From contig CM049306.1 in NCBI GenBank assembly GCA_026874595.1, forward strand, positions 90,497,142 through 90,561,141: a DNA stretch of 64,000 nucleotides, read 5' to 3'. Below the pieces are notes generated by a model. The model did no database searches. It saw nothing but the letters and a program-made list of their open reading frames with translations, and was not told where the DNA came from. The position numbers were made by a program, and so were the translations under genes. The stretch comes from Sipunculus nudus (Eukaryota > Annelida > Sipuncula > Golfingiida > Sipunculidae). Within the stretch, counting starts at the first letter, position 1; every line of letters starts with the position of its first letter. Positions 1-12,019 of the stretch are shown here, piece after piece.

Positions 1-2398
1 TTAACTTCAAATGTGACCATATAACTCACGTTAAACATTTAAAAGGTCATCATAAATATTCAGAACATACAAACTCTTTTGTTCTCTTAACTATTACAAT
101 GTGTCTCATGCACACTAAATCGAAGGTGGCATCATTTATGTATTGTATATACCAGTATTAATTAGAATACATGTACGCAGGGATCGAAATACTTTGAAAT
201 TTTCACTTTTCCGACGGAAAGGCAGTAAAACAGGTTTGCTATTCCGCAGAAAAAAGCCTTTCCGCTAAAGATGCATCCTACCATCATATCAAACTTTCAG
301 TCATAGTTTACTCAGTGTAAACCTGATTCTTCCATCTTACATGCATGGCTTCCTACATGCACACTTGCGTCCAAAAGGAAGTGAATGTTTTCAATAGTAA
401 TACTGTTATATCAGAAACACAATTGTGCAGGAAATATAAGAGATAAGGGTCTAAATACCGGAAAGTATAAGAAATTATAGACCTTTTAGGAAAATATAGG
501 AAATACAGGGAGTCGGTGGAACATCACCTGTAAAAGATTTGGTTTTTGTGTGTCATGCGCGTTACTGCTTATTAGCTAATGTGGAAAACATCTAGGTGTT
601 CAACTTTCCAAAGGATTGGTACAAAATGTAAAATGACTTTCCGTCCATATATGTTTCCTTGTCTGGGAAAGGCGGAGAGGCGTTATTTCGACCCCTGTGT
701 TTGTGCACATATAATGTATATGCTTCATGTATTTATATACATACACACAGTGGTATTTTTATTTTTTTTATTTTTATTATTTTTACATTTGCCAGAGCTT
801 TATCTGCACGAGCCTGTGAGAATGATCTTGGTAAATGTGTTGCTTGTATATATAGACAGATGGAATCTCATCAGTATTGTATAACATATGATATTTTACT
901 TCCATGCATGTTCGGTATAGCTGATATTGTCAAACTTTGTTTTACATTCTTTCAATACTTTATGCCTGAAAAATGGTAGTGTGTTTGATAGCATCTTCGA
1001 AAGTACATATGTTTGAACAGACCTGACAAACACACTCATAGTAAGTTAAAGAGAAGCCCTATATGTATCTGTATAAGAACAATATGCATGGTTGATATGC
1101 ATATACGTATATACATGCTTAAAAATTGTTTATGACGGAGGATATATAGATATGCTAATTTGTGTTTTGATGTTTTGTGTCAAACAAACTTCCATGACAA
1201 TTATCATGAGTCATCTGAAAGGCATAAAGGTGTACTTCAATCATCCCCCACACAGCATGAGACCAGGGACATCTAACATCTTGGTCAGGTACAAACAGAT
1301 CCCTTATAAACACTGCATGACCAGGTGGACTTTCTTTGTAGGCATACATTCACAAGGACCGCTAAGCTTTGTTCCAACCATATGTGAGGTTTGACTCTCA
1401 GATCAATCGTCAAACTGATACCGGCCATGAACTAATGAGCTCGGGACTTGTATATCTACATGCAGTTTACTGAACCTGTCTGCAAGCACGTATATATGTT
1501 TTTTGCATATGTACATGCATGCATCCATTAATCCAGCATTAATAAGGAAATCGTTACATGCTCGCTAGGTAAATTTTTCACTGAATACATAATATGTGTA
1601 ATTTTATACGTGAAGTGCATGAAGTTTTATATTGTGATGAATATTTCATCAGCCTTTGTATATTACTCGACAACTCACAGTATATATATAAAAATTACTT
1701 ACCTTCATTCCAGATGATACACAATTGATGAAGCCTGATATGTTTTCATAACTTCCAAACGCTGGTTTCCTTAAAAGATAACGTAAAATATTTACCTTTT
1801 GAATGTCAACGTTTCTGTCATTGAGTATACAGTAAGAGAAAATACGCAACTTCAGGAAAGTGCCATTATCGTAATAATAAAACGCAAAATTGAGAGCGAA
1901 GAACGTTTGCATACATCAGTATATATATATATATATAGAATACTGTAAAGTATCTGATAAAATATATGTCTGACTAAGATAATCATTAATAATACACGTT
2001 CAGACAGATGAAAATGATAGACAGATAAAAATGATAAAAATGAAGATCCCATAATTGGAATGTGTAAAGAATATACAGATATATACGGATTTATATGTTT
2101 TAGTATATTTATTCCCATCCCTTCCGTGGCCATGCACAGGCAGAATATAACAACACATGTGTATGAATATAGGATTCATACACTGGCGCAAATCACACAT
2201 GCACATTGTTAGTAAATAAAGACCGGGTTTGTTAAAGTGATCCATCATTTAAAAGCTTCCCCTTTTCCACTTTCTTAAAGCTGGTCTCATAGAACGTATC
2301 CGGCTGATTTACATTACAATACACGGTTTTAAGGGTGTACCGTTCCTCCAAATAATTTATGGTGTATTTTTTATCATAATTTGAATCAAGGAGTTAAT
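1..2398. other. AT-rich spacer, no gene seen
   Basis: Only short frames and short TA runs (about 1919-1937) are present. ATGCATG-type words are frequent. No splice-consistent exon or transposon end was recognised. Confidence 0.5.
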
Positions 2399-2760
2399 CG
2401 GACATGGGAGGCGAGATTAAGTTTGAAACTAATGTGCTTTTTTATGCCACAGAGAAGTGAAATTTGACGAGAAGGTCCTCTGTCTATTATCTTGCAGCTA
2501 ATTAGTCTAGGGAAGCAATTAATCCGCGGGTGATGTGATCAATTAATCAGTGTACAGCGGATCTAATTGAGCGGTCCGCACAGGAGTTAGGTGAAGCAGA
2601 AACATGGCCAACCGTCGCATCACACTGTTACGGCATCCATCCAATATTCATTGAAACGTCAGGCTGTATAGCAATTAATGGCCCAATTAACCGCCCCATG
2701 ATGGCACTTTCATTGCCCCATTCGGCATAACGGGGATTTTACCTGATATTTTAATTAAGA
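2399..2760. promoter_or_regulatory. Candidate enhancer rich in ATTA homeodomain cores
   Basis: This GC-richer, repeat-free island has at least seven homeodomain-type cores in about 260 bp: TAATTAG (2499), CAATTAAT (2516, 2540 and 2672), CTAATTGA (2563), CCAATTAA (2683) and TTAATTAA (2751). CAATTAAT is repeated exactly three times. The stretch has no coding frame. Confidence 0.4.
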
Positions 2761-5179
2761 TTTCTGATCAAGTACTGCCCAAGCCCAGGTTTTAACAGCT
2801 TCGACCCCGCCCCAGCAGAAAAGTGCGATACTTTGTTAAAAGTAGAAAAGATGTAAGGGGCGTCAGATACGATATAAATGTACGAACAAATAGAAGAACG
2901 AGTGAACAATTGTATGAATGGCCAGGAAAATGTCTTTAAAAGAATATCTAAAGAACAAATGAGCAATTCAGAGAATGGATCACTATACAATAGAGGTAAA
3001 CAAAGAAATAAAAGGAAAACCAGATGTTGTAGCCCAAAGGCGTATACATGTGTATTCCCATTTTCATTTCTTCCTGATATATTTTAATACACTAAAATAG
3101 TTTAGTTTTATTAATACACACATATTATCTAAAATATAAATAACAGTCAAATATATTCATTTAGTCTACTAGAAGAATAGTTCAAAAGTTAAGTGTATAC
3201 TTGAGTGAGTAATTTACAGATGCAGCCCCGAATTAAGTCTGTTCATGCATACCCCATAAATGCCTTATATATCATATATGCATGATCGTTTATGTTTTAA
3301 GTTGGATGCAAAGTAAATATCTAATAGTATAAGTAAAATTTGTTTCGCAATTTTTTACTTTATTTTAGTAAAGCGAAGAATGGTCTAAATATATATTAAC
3401 AGGATTGAGCCTCATGTGCTGTAATTGATGAGATTTCTTGATCGCTCCATGCATAATTCAAATTAATTAACCTGCTGAAAAAATGTAATATCAGGAAGGG
3501 ACACACTGACACACTTTTCTTATCAATGATAAGTTCTGCATGGTCGTTATCCGGTCTCCCATCTTTTTTTGTCGTTCAATTTCATTTTTAGCAGACATGC
3601 AGAAAAAAAATCTGCAAGTAACGTTAAATATATATACCCGGTTTTCTCATTTTCACACACCTACCGATTTAACGTGCCCATCACGAGAATTTTCAGCCAT
3701 TTTGGCCTAATGGACATATAAACATATATATTTTGGTCAATGACGATATAAAAGAAGAAGCCTTGCTAAAAATTGGTCGAATTTTTCGGTTACTTCACAT
3801 TCACTTAATTTTCAACCGGAAAATCTTTGACATAAATATATACCGTTAGTCAAACATTTTTGCAGATTCGTCGGGATTTGAAAAAAAAAAATCGGACCGG
3901 CAACATCCTCACATCTACTAATCACATCTACTGCAATGCATTGACCGGAAAATCGGTGGATGAGGTATATAGGTTGGACACCAGCTTAAATGTAATCATT
4001 GACTCTGGCAATAAAAAGCAATAATGATCTAATTTGAGGTCTTAAAATTTATTTTATATATATATATATATATTTTTAGACTGTTATGCTTTTTCACTGC
4101 ATGTGCATTGTATATTTGTATTTTAATTTATTGCAAGTTTATTTCCTCCAGGGATGCTGTTATTGCAGAAGGTTCGACGTTATTCTGTCATAACCCTATT
4201 ATAATCTTCCAGTTGAACCTATAAGATCTAGATGTCTTGAAAGAACGTGTTTAGTATAAAACGTGTCACTCAGCACTTACTATATATTATATAATTTAGG
4301 TCTATTTCATATTACTCGCCTATTACCCCTTTCTTAAGTTGGGACAGGATTAAGCGACTTTGTCCGAGGAGGACGGGATTTCCGTGGCCCGAATTTGAAT
4401 CCGGCTGAGTTTTTTAATTGACCGAGGTGGGTACATTGCATGGCGTATAGGTTCTGATAGATGGAGCTGTGATAGACCTTTGGCGGAAAAAAATCACATT
4501 CCTCTGGTATTTTGGAAAATGAATCCCTTCAGTACACACGAGGCATCGCCGCCGACACTTCAAGGTCGAAAAAGGGCATTTTCGAGGAGTGGCCACGGAG
4601 CAGCTGCGTAACACCGATTGAATGCCACCACCGCCAGTTATAAAAAACTGATATATTTAATATCTGGAGGGAAAGTTAAGGATGCTTTTTTCATCGTGTG
4701 AAGTCATCATAGCTAAAAACTAAAGAAAACTGCTTTCCAAATTTAGACCTTAATTACATTTTTATTTAAAGTGAAACGCTGAAGGGTCAAGTTTTATTTT
4801 TTTTCCCCAGTATCAGTTGCTATACCGTTAATACTAAACAAAGTGCAAATTTGTTCATGCAGCCAAATGCGCCAACCTGATCCGTCATTTCATGACGAGG
4901 ACTTCAGGAGCTTTTTTTTTATCAAGTATATAATCATCTTTATTCTCAGTCTGCATAGTTTCCATAGTTTTATAAATATTGTAAAACATTTCATTCCCTG
5001 GAATGGATTATGTATAATTATGCCATGTGAAACATGCGCTGTTAATTGCATGGATTTAGACACAATTTTAATTTAACTGGTATACCTTTAAGTTTTGGCT
5101 AGCTCGCACCACTTATGCATGCATGCAGCAGTTATGTGTTTTATATGTTTCACCCACTGCATGTATTGAAATGACTCAG
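2761..5179. other. AT-rich spacer
   Basis: Apart from the Cys-rich frame at 4414-4614 and a short TA run at 4058-4075, nothing supported was found. Confidence 0.45.
4414..4614 (-). other. Cys/Arg-rich open frame of unknown nature
   Basis: A 66-codon minus-strand frame in a locally GC-richer patch contains CPFSTLKCRRRCLVC, with Cys spacing reminiscent of a zinc-binding fragment. No splice sites, start context or family match could be established. A decayed transposon gene is as likely as chance. Confidence 0.15.
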
Positions 5180-5965
5180 GAAGAAGACTGAAATGATCAA
5201 TCCTCAACAAATATAATGAAATGAAATCAAAATCACTGAGCCCGAACAAAGGTACTTGAGCATGGGGTCAAAACAGCTGTGACATTGAAACTTAATAAAC
5301 AGGATTTGTTAATTTCAGGTGCCTGGAAAAGTACTCTACTGTATGCACTTAAAAAGAAGGTCAAACCTTCTTCAAGTTGAATTCAGTTTCGCTACTTTTT
5401 TAGAATATCTTGGGTTATACAGTCCCTTTTTAACTGTAATTTCCATTGTAATCATTGTATAAGTACTTTACAATTTATACCCTTGTTTTATTCTTGTTTT
5501 ATTTCTTATAAGGATGGGACTATAACACATATAATCTAAAATCAGATTCGGTTGGAATATTGAATTTATTCATAAAAAACTTTACACTATATTCGTTAAA
5601 AATTTTTCGAATAGATTAGTTTTATAAACTTTCCAATATTTTCTTATTTGTAATTTCTTTAAAAGCTTTCCAATATACTTTTGTTTGATTCCTTAGGATC
5701 CGGGGAACATATATACCCTGGAAAAAGATTTAGTTTTTAAGTAATAAAATTAAATGTTCGATCCTTGTATATATCTCTCTATACTCTCAGGAAGCTTCTA
5801 ACTTTTATTTTACAACATATATGATTTATCAGCGTCTACTTAAGGCGGTCAATTGTCTTTTTTCAACATCTAAATGGTTACATGACAAATATGCATGGCA
5901 AATGACATAATAAATAGTAAAGCTGCAACACGTCTACCTTCAAACCGAAGTCACTGTATGTAAAA
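5180..5965 (+). repeat. Divergent repeat, copy 1
   Basis: Landmarks here recur in the same order and orientation at 10110-10680: GCCCGAACAAA, CAGCTGTGACATTGAAACTTA, CATATATAATCT followed by CAGATTCGG, GTCAATTGTCTTT then CAACATCTAA, and ACCGAAGTCACTG. Spacing is slightly longer than in copy 2. It looks like an old duplication or two copies of a degraded interspersed repeat. Confidence 0.55.
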
Positions 5966-6032
5966 ATATCAGTACCTTTATTTTTAATTTATATTACAAT
6001 TGACGGTGCACTAAAACATCGCTACGCAAATC

Positions 6033-6035
<3 letters not shown>

Positions 6036-6104
<69 letters not shown>

Positions 6105-6105
6105 C
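6036..6105. repeat. (TA)n microsatellite, ~70 bp
   Basis: This is an almost uninterrupted AT dinucleotide run with one TT break near 6091. Confidence 0.95.
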
Positions 6106-6370
6106 TGGCCAGTCCTTGGGAATACCATCTTGGGTCTTAAAGTATCATGATTCTTGAAAAGTGATCAAAAAGGGATTCAATTTACATATTTTCACAAAAA
6201 AGGGAGAAATTTTACAATTTTTGAAATATTTTGCTAAGAGTCTCCAGCTGCACAAAGACTGTTCATTTGTGCCGTGCATGCGCAGTGTGGTCAAGCTGAC
6301 GGCATTTTTCCAACCGGACCATGTATGGAAACGCGTGCGGAAACGTACGCAAGAGGACACAGACCCTTAA

Positions 6371-6693
6371 GCCGCGTGTCCACTTATACGGATGCGGGGC
6401 GTGTGCGGTGGGGATACGTATGCGGATATTTTGTGCGTGTGTGTCCATTAGATACGTTTTTCAGTGCGTTTTTAGGTCTTTTATTCTTTTTCACCTCTAC
6501 AAAATGGCACTTTCTGCATGCGTTTCCGCATGCGTTTCCGTACCCGCGGCTACATGAACCGGTTTTCAAAAAATGTATCCGCACGCCGCACGCACTCCGC
6601 ACCGCATAAGTGGACACACTCCTTCTTTATTCCATATGCGCGATTTAAAACGCGTCCGCATCCGTATCCGTACCGTATAAGTGGACACGCAGC
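6371..6693. mobile_element. TTAA-flanked MITE, copy A of head-to-head pair
   Basis: The terminal inverted repeats are GCCGCGTGTCCACTTATACG at the left and its inverted counterpart (CGTATAAGTGGACACGCAGC family) at the right, bounded by TTAA at 6367-6370 and 6694-6697. The interior is rich in GCATGCG and CCGCATCCG words. It has no coding capacity; all reading frames through it are chance frames. Confidence 0.75.
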
Positions 6694-6704
6694 TTAAAGC
6701 TTAA

Positions 6705-6977
6705 AGCTGCGTGTCCACTTATGCGCTACGGATACGGATTCGGATGCGGACACGATTTAAATCGCGCATTAAAACGCGATTTAAACCGGGCCATGTAGCC
6801 GCGGGCACGGAAACGCATGCGGAAACGCATGCGGAAAGGGTCATTTTGTAGAGGTGAAAGAGAGTGAGAGACCTAAAAACGCACTGAAAAACGTATCTAA
6901 TGGACAAACACGCACAAAATATCCGCATACGTATCCGCACCGCACACGCACCGCATCCGTACAAGTGGACACGCGGC
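6705..6977. mobile_element. Same MITE family, copy B in inverted orientation
   Basis: This copy starts AGCTGCGTGTCCACTTATGC and ends GTACAAGTGGACACGCGGC. Its interior is the inverse of copy A (GGAAACGCATGCGG, TTTTGTAGAGGTGAAA). The two copies are separated by only 7-11 bp containing TTAA. Together 6371-6977 form one ~600-bp hairpin. The right-hand flank is TTTA, so its TTAA duplication is decayed or never existed. Confidence 0.7.
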
Positions 6978-7227
6978 TTTACTAGCTGTGCGAACATTTC
7001 CCGCTGACGATATTGGCTCACTTTTAATTTCTGCTGATGTTATCATTGTTTGGGAAACCACATGTGTATTGTATAATCATGCATCACAGAGTTTCGTATA
7101 TATCCCGAAACATGCAAACTTTCTTTCAATTCTAATTGCATGTACGAGACTGTGGTGTGCCCCTTGCTCGGGTCTTCTCTTAATAATGTCTTAGCAAGCC
7201 ACCGCGGTGTTTTGAAATTTACTTCTG

Positions 7228-7525
7228 ATGGTACACTCCCTATACATCCCCTTGTGTTAAAAATAACACACACTTGCAGTTTGTTCCTGAAACACAAGGG
7301 CTTGTGTCTTATATGAATAGCGTCAACTTGTGTTACAATAACACAAGAACTTGTGTCAAAACCGGTTTAACACAATATTTGGTTAAATATTAAACAAGTC
7401 GCTTGTTTTAAATGTAACACATTCTTGTGTTAAATTATCACAAGATACTTGTGTTAAAGGTAACAAAATCCTGTATTAAATCAACACAAGATATTTGTGT
7501 TGTAGGTAACACAATCATGTGTTCT
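7228..7525. repeat. Cluster of AACACAAG/CTTGTGTT palindromes (left)
   Basis: About ten imperfect palindromes of the form AACACAAG-n-CTTGTGTT recur every 25-45 bp. The outer edge reads CATCCCCTTGTGTTA, which is the inverse of the outer edge of the second cluster at 9761. This is the pattern of subterminal repeats in non-autonomous DNA transposons. Confidence 0.6.
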
Positions 7526-9604
7526 ATTTTTGTTAATATATCTGTCGGGAGATGACACTCCGAGGTCGTGACCCCGTATGACCTGTTTCGGTCAAAGCGA
7601 CGTAGCCCAAGGACAAGCGTCATTTGGTGAATCATCGTGATTTTACACGTGAATATACAGTCGAAATTGTTGTATATTCTATAAATGTGTAGATATCATA
7701 ATCATAACTTTATTAAGATTTAGAAAAAAAACTAAGCTTTCAAGCAGCTTTTCATTTGGCAAGACCTACAGCAAAGACTAAAATTCGTGCATTGTGATCG
7801 GCGTCCGGCCCGGGAAGCCTTATCTAGTTAGCGACAGTTTGCACTTTGTAATGGTGAATGCGTTGTGAAGACTATATCCTTTAAGGAGTTATCATGCTGT
7901 CCGGATGCTGTCAATAATCACTCTTTAATATACCTAGTGCAACTATCCATGAACCATGCTTATTTAGGAGATGAAGCATCGTACGTAGAAGTTAAACTGC
8001 CTAGATTAGTTTGTGAGGCCTAGCTGATGATGTTGAGAGAGAGAAAGAAAATGTTTTTCTTTCCTTTTTTAAAAATTATATTTTATAAATTACAATTAAA
8101 TGTATATCTAAGCTATTGATGATTTAAATAAAATTGATGTATTTCAAATTAAGCGTAAAAATAATCAAAACAGAGGATATCAGTAACATTCAATGAAGAA
8201 TTGACGAATGCAATATGCCAAACTCCTCTAAACAGGACAACTCACTATTACGGACAAAATCCAACAGTCCCTTGAGTTTCCAGCTTATAGGAGTTTCACT
8301 GTACACTGTAAACACTAAAAAGGGTAAACACAAGGCAAGGAAAATCTCAATAGTTTTGTTTACTTAAAGCAGGACAGAAAAATCGAAACCTTAAGAATCT
8401 TGTTTAAGAACGGATGGCAAAAACAGTCATATAGATGAATAATCAACCAAATTGATATTGACAAATATCCTTGTTTTATATGGTGCTCAATGCTCATACA
8501 TACATCGATGTTTATAAATTTCAAAAGGGACTCCATTTTTCTGCTTTTGCCTATGTCAGATGATCAAGACTTCTCAACACCTAGCGGGCTGTAACTAACA
8601 GTATATCTATGGCTCCTAGATGCCTGTAAATCGAAAAAAAGTTATAACATAATAACTGAATCGTCAGATATGAGTTATTGATAAGGGTTAGACAACATTT
8701 TAAAATTGATGCTACAGAATGAAACATTCAAGCCTATCAGTTTATATGTGAGACATATGAGAAGCTGTGCATTATTGCCAGAATATAAATAATATAAATA
8801 TAAAAATAAAAATAAATATAAAATGAATTATAAATAAATAAAAATACATGTATATATTTGACATTGCTATTTATTTTAAGGTAAAGATTTACTACATTAA
8901 TCAAATTTACATATCGGTATATACGTGAAGCTATGTATGTTGCATGTCAAAGGCAAGTCCATGCAGTACTGGAGTACTGTATAATCTGTATAAAGTCCAG
9001 TACAGTACAGTACTGTATAAAAGTAAATGTACACATATTTATTCGTCATATCAAGGTGTATTCATCTACAAAACAGGTTTCCCTGAGGAACGTGTATTAT
9101 GTGCTCACTGCAGATTTTAAAACTATACATTTACCGTGACCTTATTAAGCACTGGACCCTGGTCAACCATAAAAACACCCTCGTTGTTTTAGGTGCATAT
9201 CGAGCCGCTTATAAACACCAAGCTGATGCATGTTTATACTGCTCTTGTTATAGGGACTGAAGAATTAATGAATAAATTAAGGGATGGGCATTATGAGATC
9301 TCTTATATCTCTAATCCACCATAATTTTTTAAACTGCAAATATATATGATCAAAACACTTCCCCGAACAGTAATGCTTGAAATATGCGTATGTGTATTAT
9401 ATATCATTTAAAAAAGTCCATTTGCAAACATTTGACACTGTTGCAATGTTACACCCCCCTCAGCCTAAGTCAGTAACTGTTTAATACTGAGGATTCATAT
9501 TTAATTTATTTGTTATCGAAATCATTAAACATATTAACCGGTTTCTAAATAGTACAATCATTTAGTCAGATTAATCGGGTTAGGGGCGGAACAGGTCTAT
9601 ATTG
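7526..9604. other. AT-rich interior between the two palindrome clusters
   Basis: No reading frame, splice-consistent exon or transposase motif is seen. An ACTGTACACTGTAAACACT stretch at 8298-8316 resembles another transposon end. Local low-complexity A/T runs lie at 8780-8850. Confidence 0.4.
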
Positions 9605-9777
9605 TGACCACGCAAATAACACAAGACGTCGTGTTATAATAACGCAAGGTCTTGTGTTATGCACTCAGTAACCACTAATTAACACAAGTTTGTGTTACCA
9701 CAGCAAAAGTTTGTGTCACATGCATTTAACACAAGATTCTTATATCACCCTGTAACACAAGGGGATTTACAGTGTGC
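9605..9777. repeat. Cluster of AACACAAG palindromes (right)
   Basis: The same AACACAAG/CTTGTGTT units as at 7.2-7.5 kb occur here, ending TAACACAAGGGGATTTACAG. Read inverted, CTGTAAATCCCCTTGTGTTA matches the left cluster's outer end. The two clusters may be the ends of one ~2.5-kb non-autonomous element or two independent MITEs. Confidence 0.55.
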
Positions 9778-10109
9778 AGATGTTGTCATCTCGGTGTTCT
9801 TGGTCCTATATATATTTCTTACAGGTTAAAAGCCCAAACCGTACAGATAATGGCATGGACATTTGCACAAACGCATCTGCATCCGTATCCATGCCGCGTC
9901 CGTATATATATATGCACACTAACGAAATGCCATCTATCAGAAAGCGCTACAGCTTATAATATATCAAGCGGATGAACTCGGCCCATGAAAAACCGGAAAA
10001 AACCCGACCGAAGTCACCTGGACCTATTCCATGCAACGTAAGCTTGGATAATTTGCCGGGGTGGAAAGGGGGGGGGGGCTCAGGGAGATGAATGAAAGAT
10101 CACTCCTCT

Positions 10110-10680
10110 AAGAACGTTGAAAAGCAATGAAAGCAACATCATTAAGCCTGAACAAATATAAACTTATTTGTTCAGTCAAGGACAGCTGTGACACTGCAGT
10201 TTACAAAACAAAATGGTTGAATCCATGAGCCCCGAAAATAAAGGCAACTGTATGCACTTACAAAAATCTCAACCTTTTTAGGATCTCAACGGAAATTTGT
10301 TAATTCGTTTCTTGTATATCTACTGGGTGAACAGTCTGAACGTTTCTATATTTTTCTAGATATATCAATAGTTTGATTTGTTGAAGCAGGCGACATATAT
10401 AATCTGAATCAAGATTCAGATAGGAATAATTAAATGAAAGGATAGATCTTAGTTTTATTTTATAGTCTATGGATTCTCATTATTTGAAAATAATTTAAAT
10501 ACTAATAGTTTATCCGCATCGGTTGAATGCAATTAATTGTCTTTACTAACATCTAAGCGGTCGTATATTCGAAGCTGATTAATTACAAATGAAATAACAG
10601 CGACATTGATAGATAGTAGGTTAAGGTCCTATGTAAACAACTACATTTATTTAGACCGAAGTTACTGCACACGTAAAAAA
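10110..10680 (+). repeat. Divergent repeat, copy 2
   Basis: This segment is colinear with 5180-5965, with the landmarks CAGCTGTGACACTGCAGTTTA, ACATATATAATCTGAATC, AATTAATTGTCTTTACTAAC and GACCGAAGTTACTGC. It has no coding frame. Confidence 0.55.
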
Positions 10681-10867
10681 ATATACCTCAGATACATATA
10701 CATCATTATATTTATGTGTGTTTGATGTCATCCACAATGACGACCAAACAGTTTGAAAATTCGTTTAGAACCCGTAAATTGACTCAGATATATCCAACTA
10801 AATAAAGCAAAGAAGGTCAAAGCGAAGTGAAATTAACACTGCTCTGTCTGCATTTAATGACTTGACC

Positions 10868-10930
10868 GATAAACACCAGCTGTGACACTGAAACTTACAA
10901 GGCATAATATGTCAGTTTCAGGTCCCTCGA
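10868..10930 (+). repeat. Divergent repeat, partial third copy
   Basis: CAGCTGTGACACTGAAACTTA followed by GTTTCAGGT and CCT matches the start of copy 1 at 5271-5325, including the spacing to TTTCAGGT. Only this short segment is recognisable. Confidence 0.4.
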
Positions 10931-11562
10931 TGCACCTGTGTGAACTCGTCATGCAGTAAGAAATTGCTGTTGTTTTTATGGACATGTAAATACATGAAAA
11001 TAAATATATTTTCTTTAGAGTCAGAGTCCGGTTTTATTAACTCGGTTATAGAGGCATTTACATGATTAATTTTTTTATATATAGCCATGTTTCTACATAA
11101 ATGTATAAATTCACTATGTAAAATGAAATATTTTGGTCATAAACCCTCTATTTAATAATGATTTCTGACTATATCTAGATTGCTACACGTTTCACGAAGA
11201 GATAATCAATAATATTCAGGCTACCCACATGTAAAAGATGTCGGGCATATATTTTTATTATTGCTTTCCATTGTTTAATTTGCTTCAACATGGTTTATAT
11301 GACGCTTGCATGTATAGTTCTATCAACGAATCATCAAATTGTACCTTTTCATCTGTAGAATATTTTCTGGTTAAACGTATATAAATATAAATGATTTACC
11401 TCCATGAAAATAGCATATACCCATGTGAAACATATAGCAGTAAATGAAAAATTCGCCCGGATACACAATATCAGTGTATACAAGACTTATTGGAATCACA
11501 TACATAATTATACCCGCGGCACACAAACATCGAAATAAAGTAAATTTGTTATCTTAAAGAGT

Positions 11563-11600
<38 letters not shown>

Positions 11601-12019
11601 TTAAGATATTTAAGATGAATCATCTACCCCTAAACTGCTGAACCAGAACTTCATAACGATTTTTTAAAGATCTTTTACAACACAGAAGTGCAGTGCGAAC
11701 CGTGGCTTTGATATTTATTTATTTTCTTTTTGAATAATATGCAAATTACAAAAAATATGACGTTGACATTTTAACCTCATCTGTAAAAGCTCAATAAGGA
11801 ACAATTATTTTCAGTTACTAGAGAGAGGTTAGAAAGTTATATCAGTGGGAACAACCTACATTGAAGAATCGGGAAAGGTGTCGTATGACAGTTACAAGAA
11901 GTCTATAGTCATCTGAAACTATAAGGTCTTGGTGCGCACATGCACTTATTGAAATTTGCTATACATTTCGTTGTCTGTGAGTAGTCTTTGGCCTGCATGG
12001 ATTTTTCCTGCATGTATAT
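10931..12019. other. AT-rich spacer before the minisatellite
   Basis: No gene seen; it contains the AC/AT microsatellite at 11564-11600. Confidence 0.45.
11564..11600. repeat. (AC)n(AT)n compound microsatellite
   Basis: An AC run passes directly into an AT run. Confidence 0.95.

Noticed and set aside
6274-7021. Overlapping frames on both strands in 6.27-7.02 kb
   Set aside because: They are inverse translations of the same MITE hairpin.
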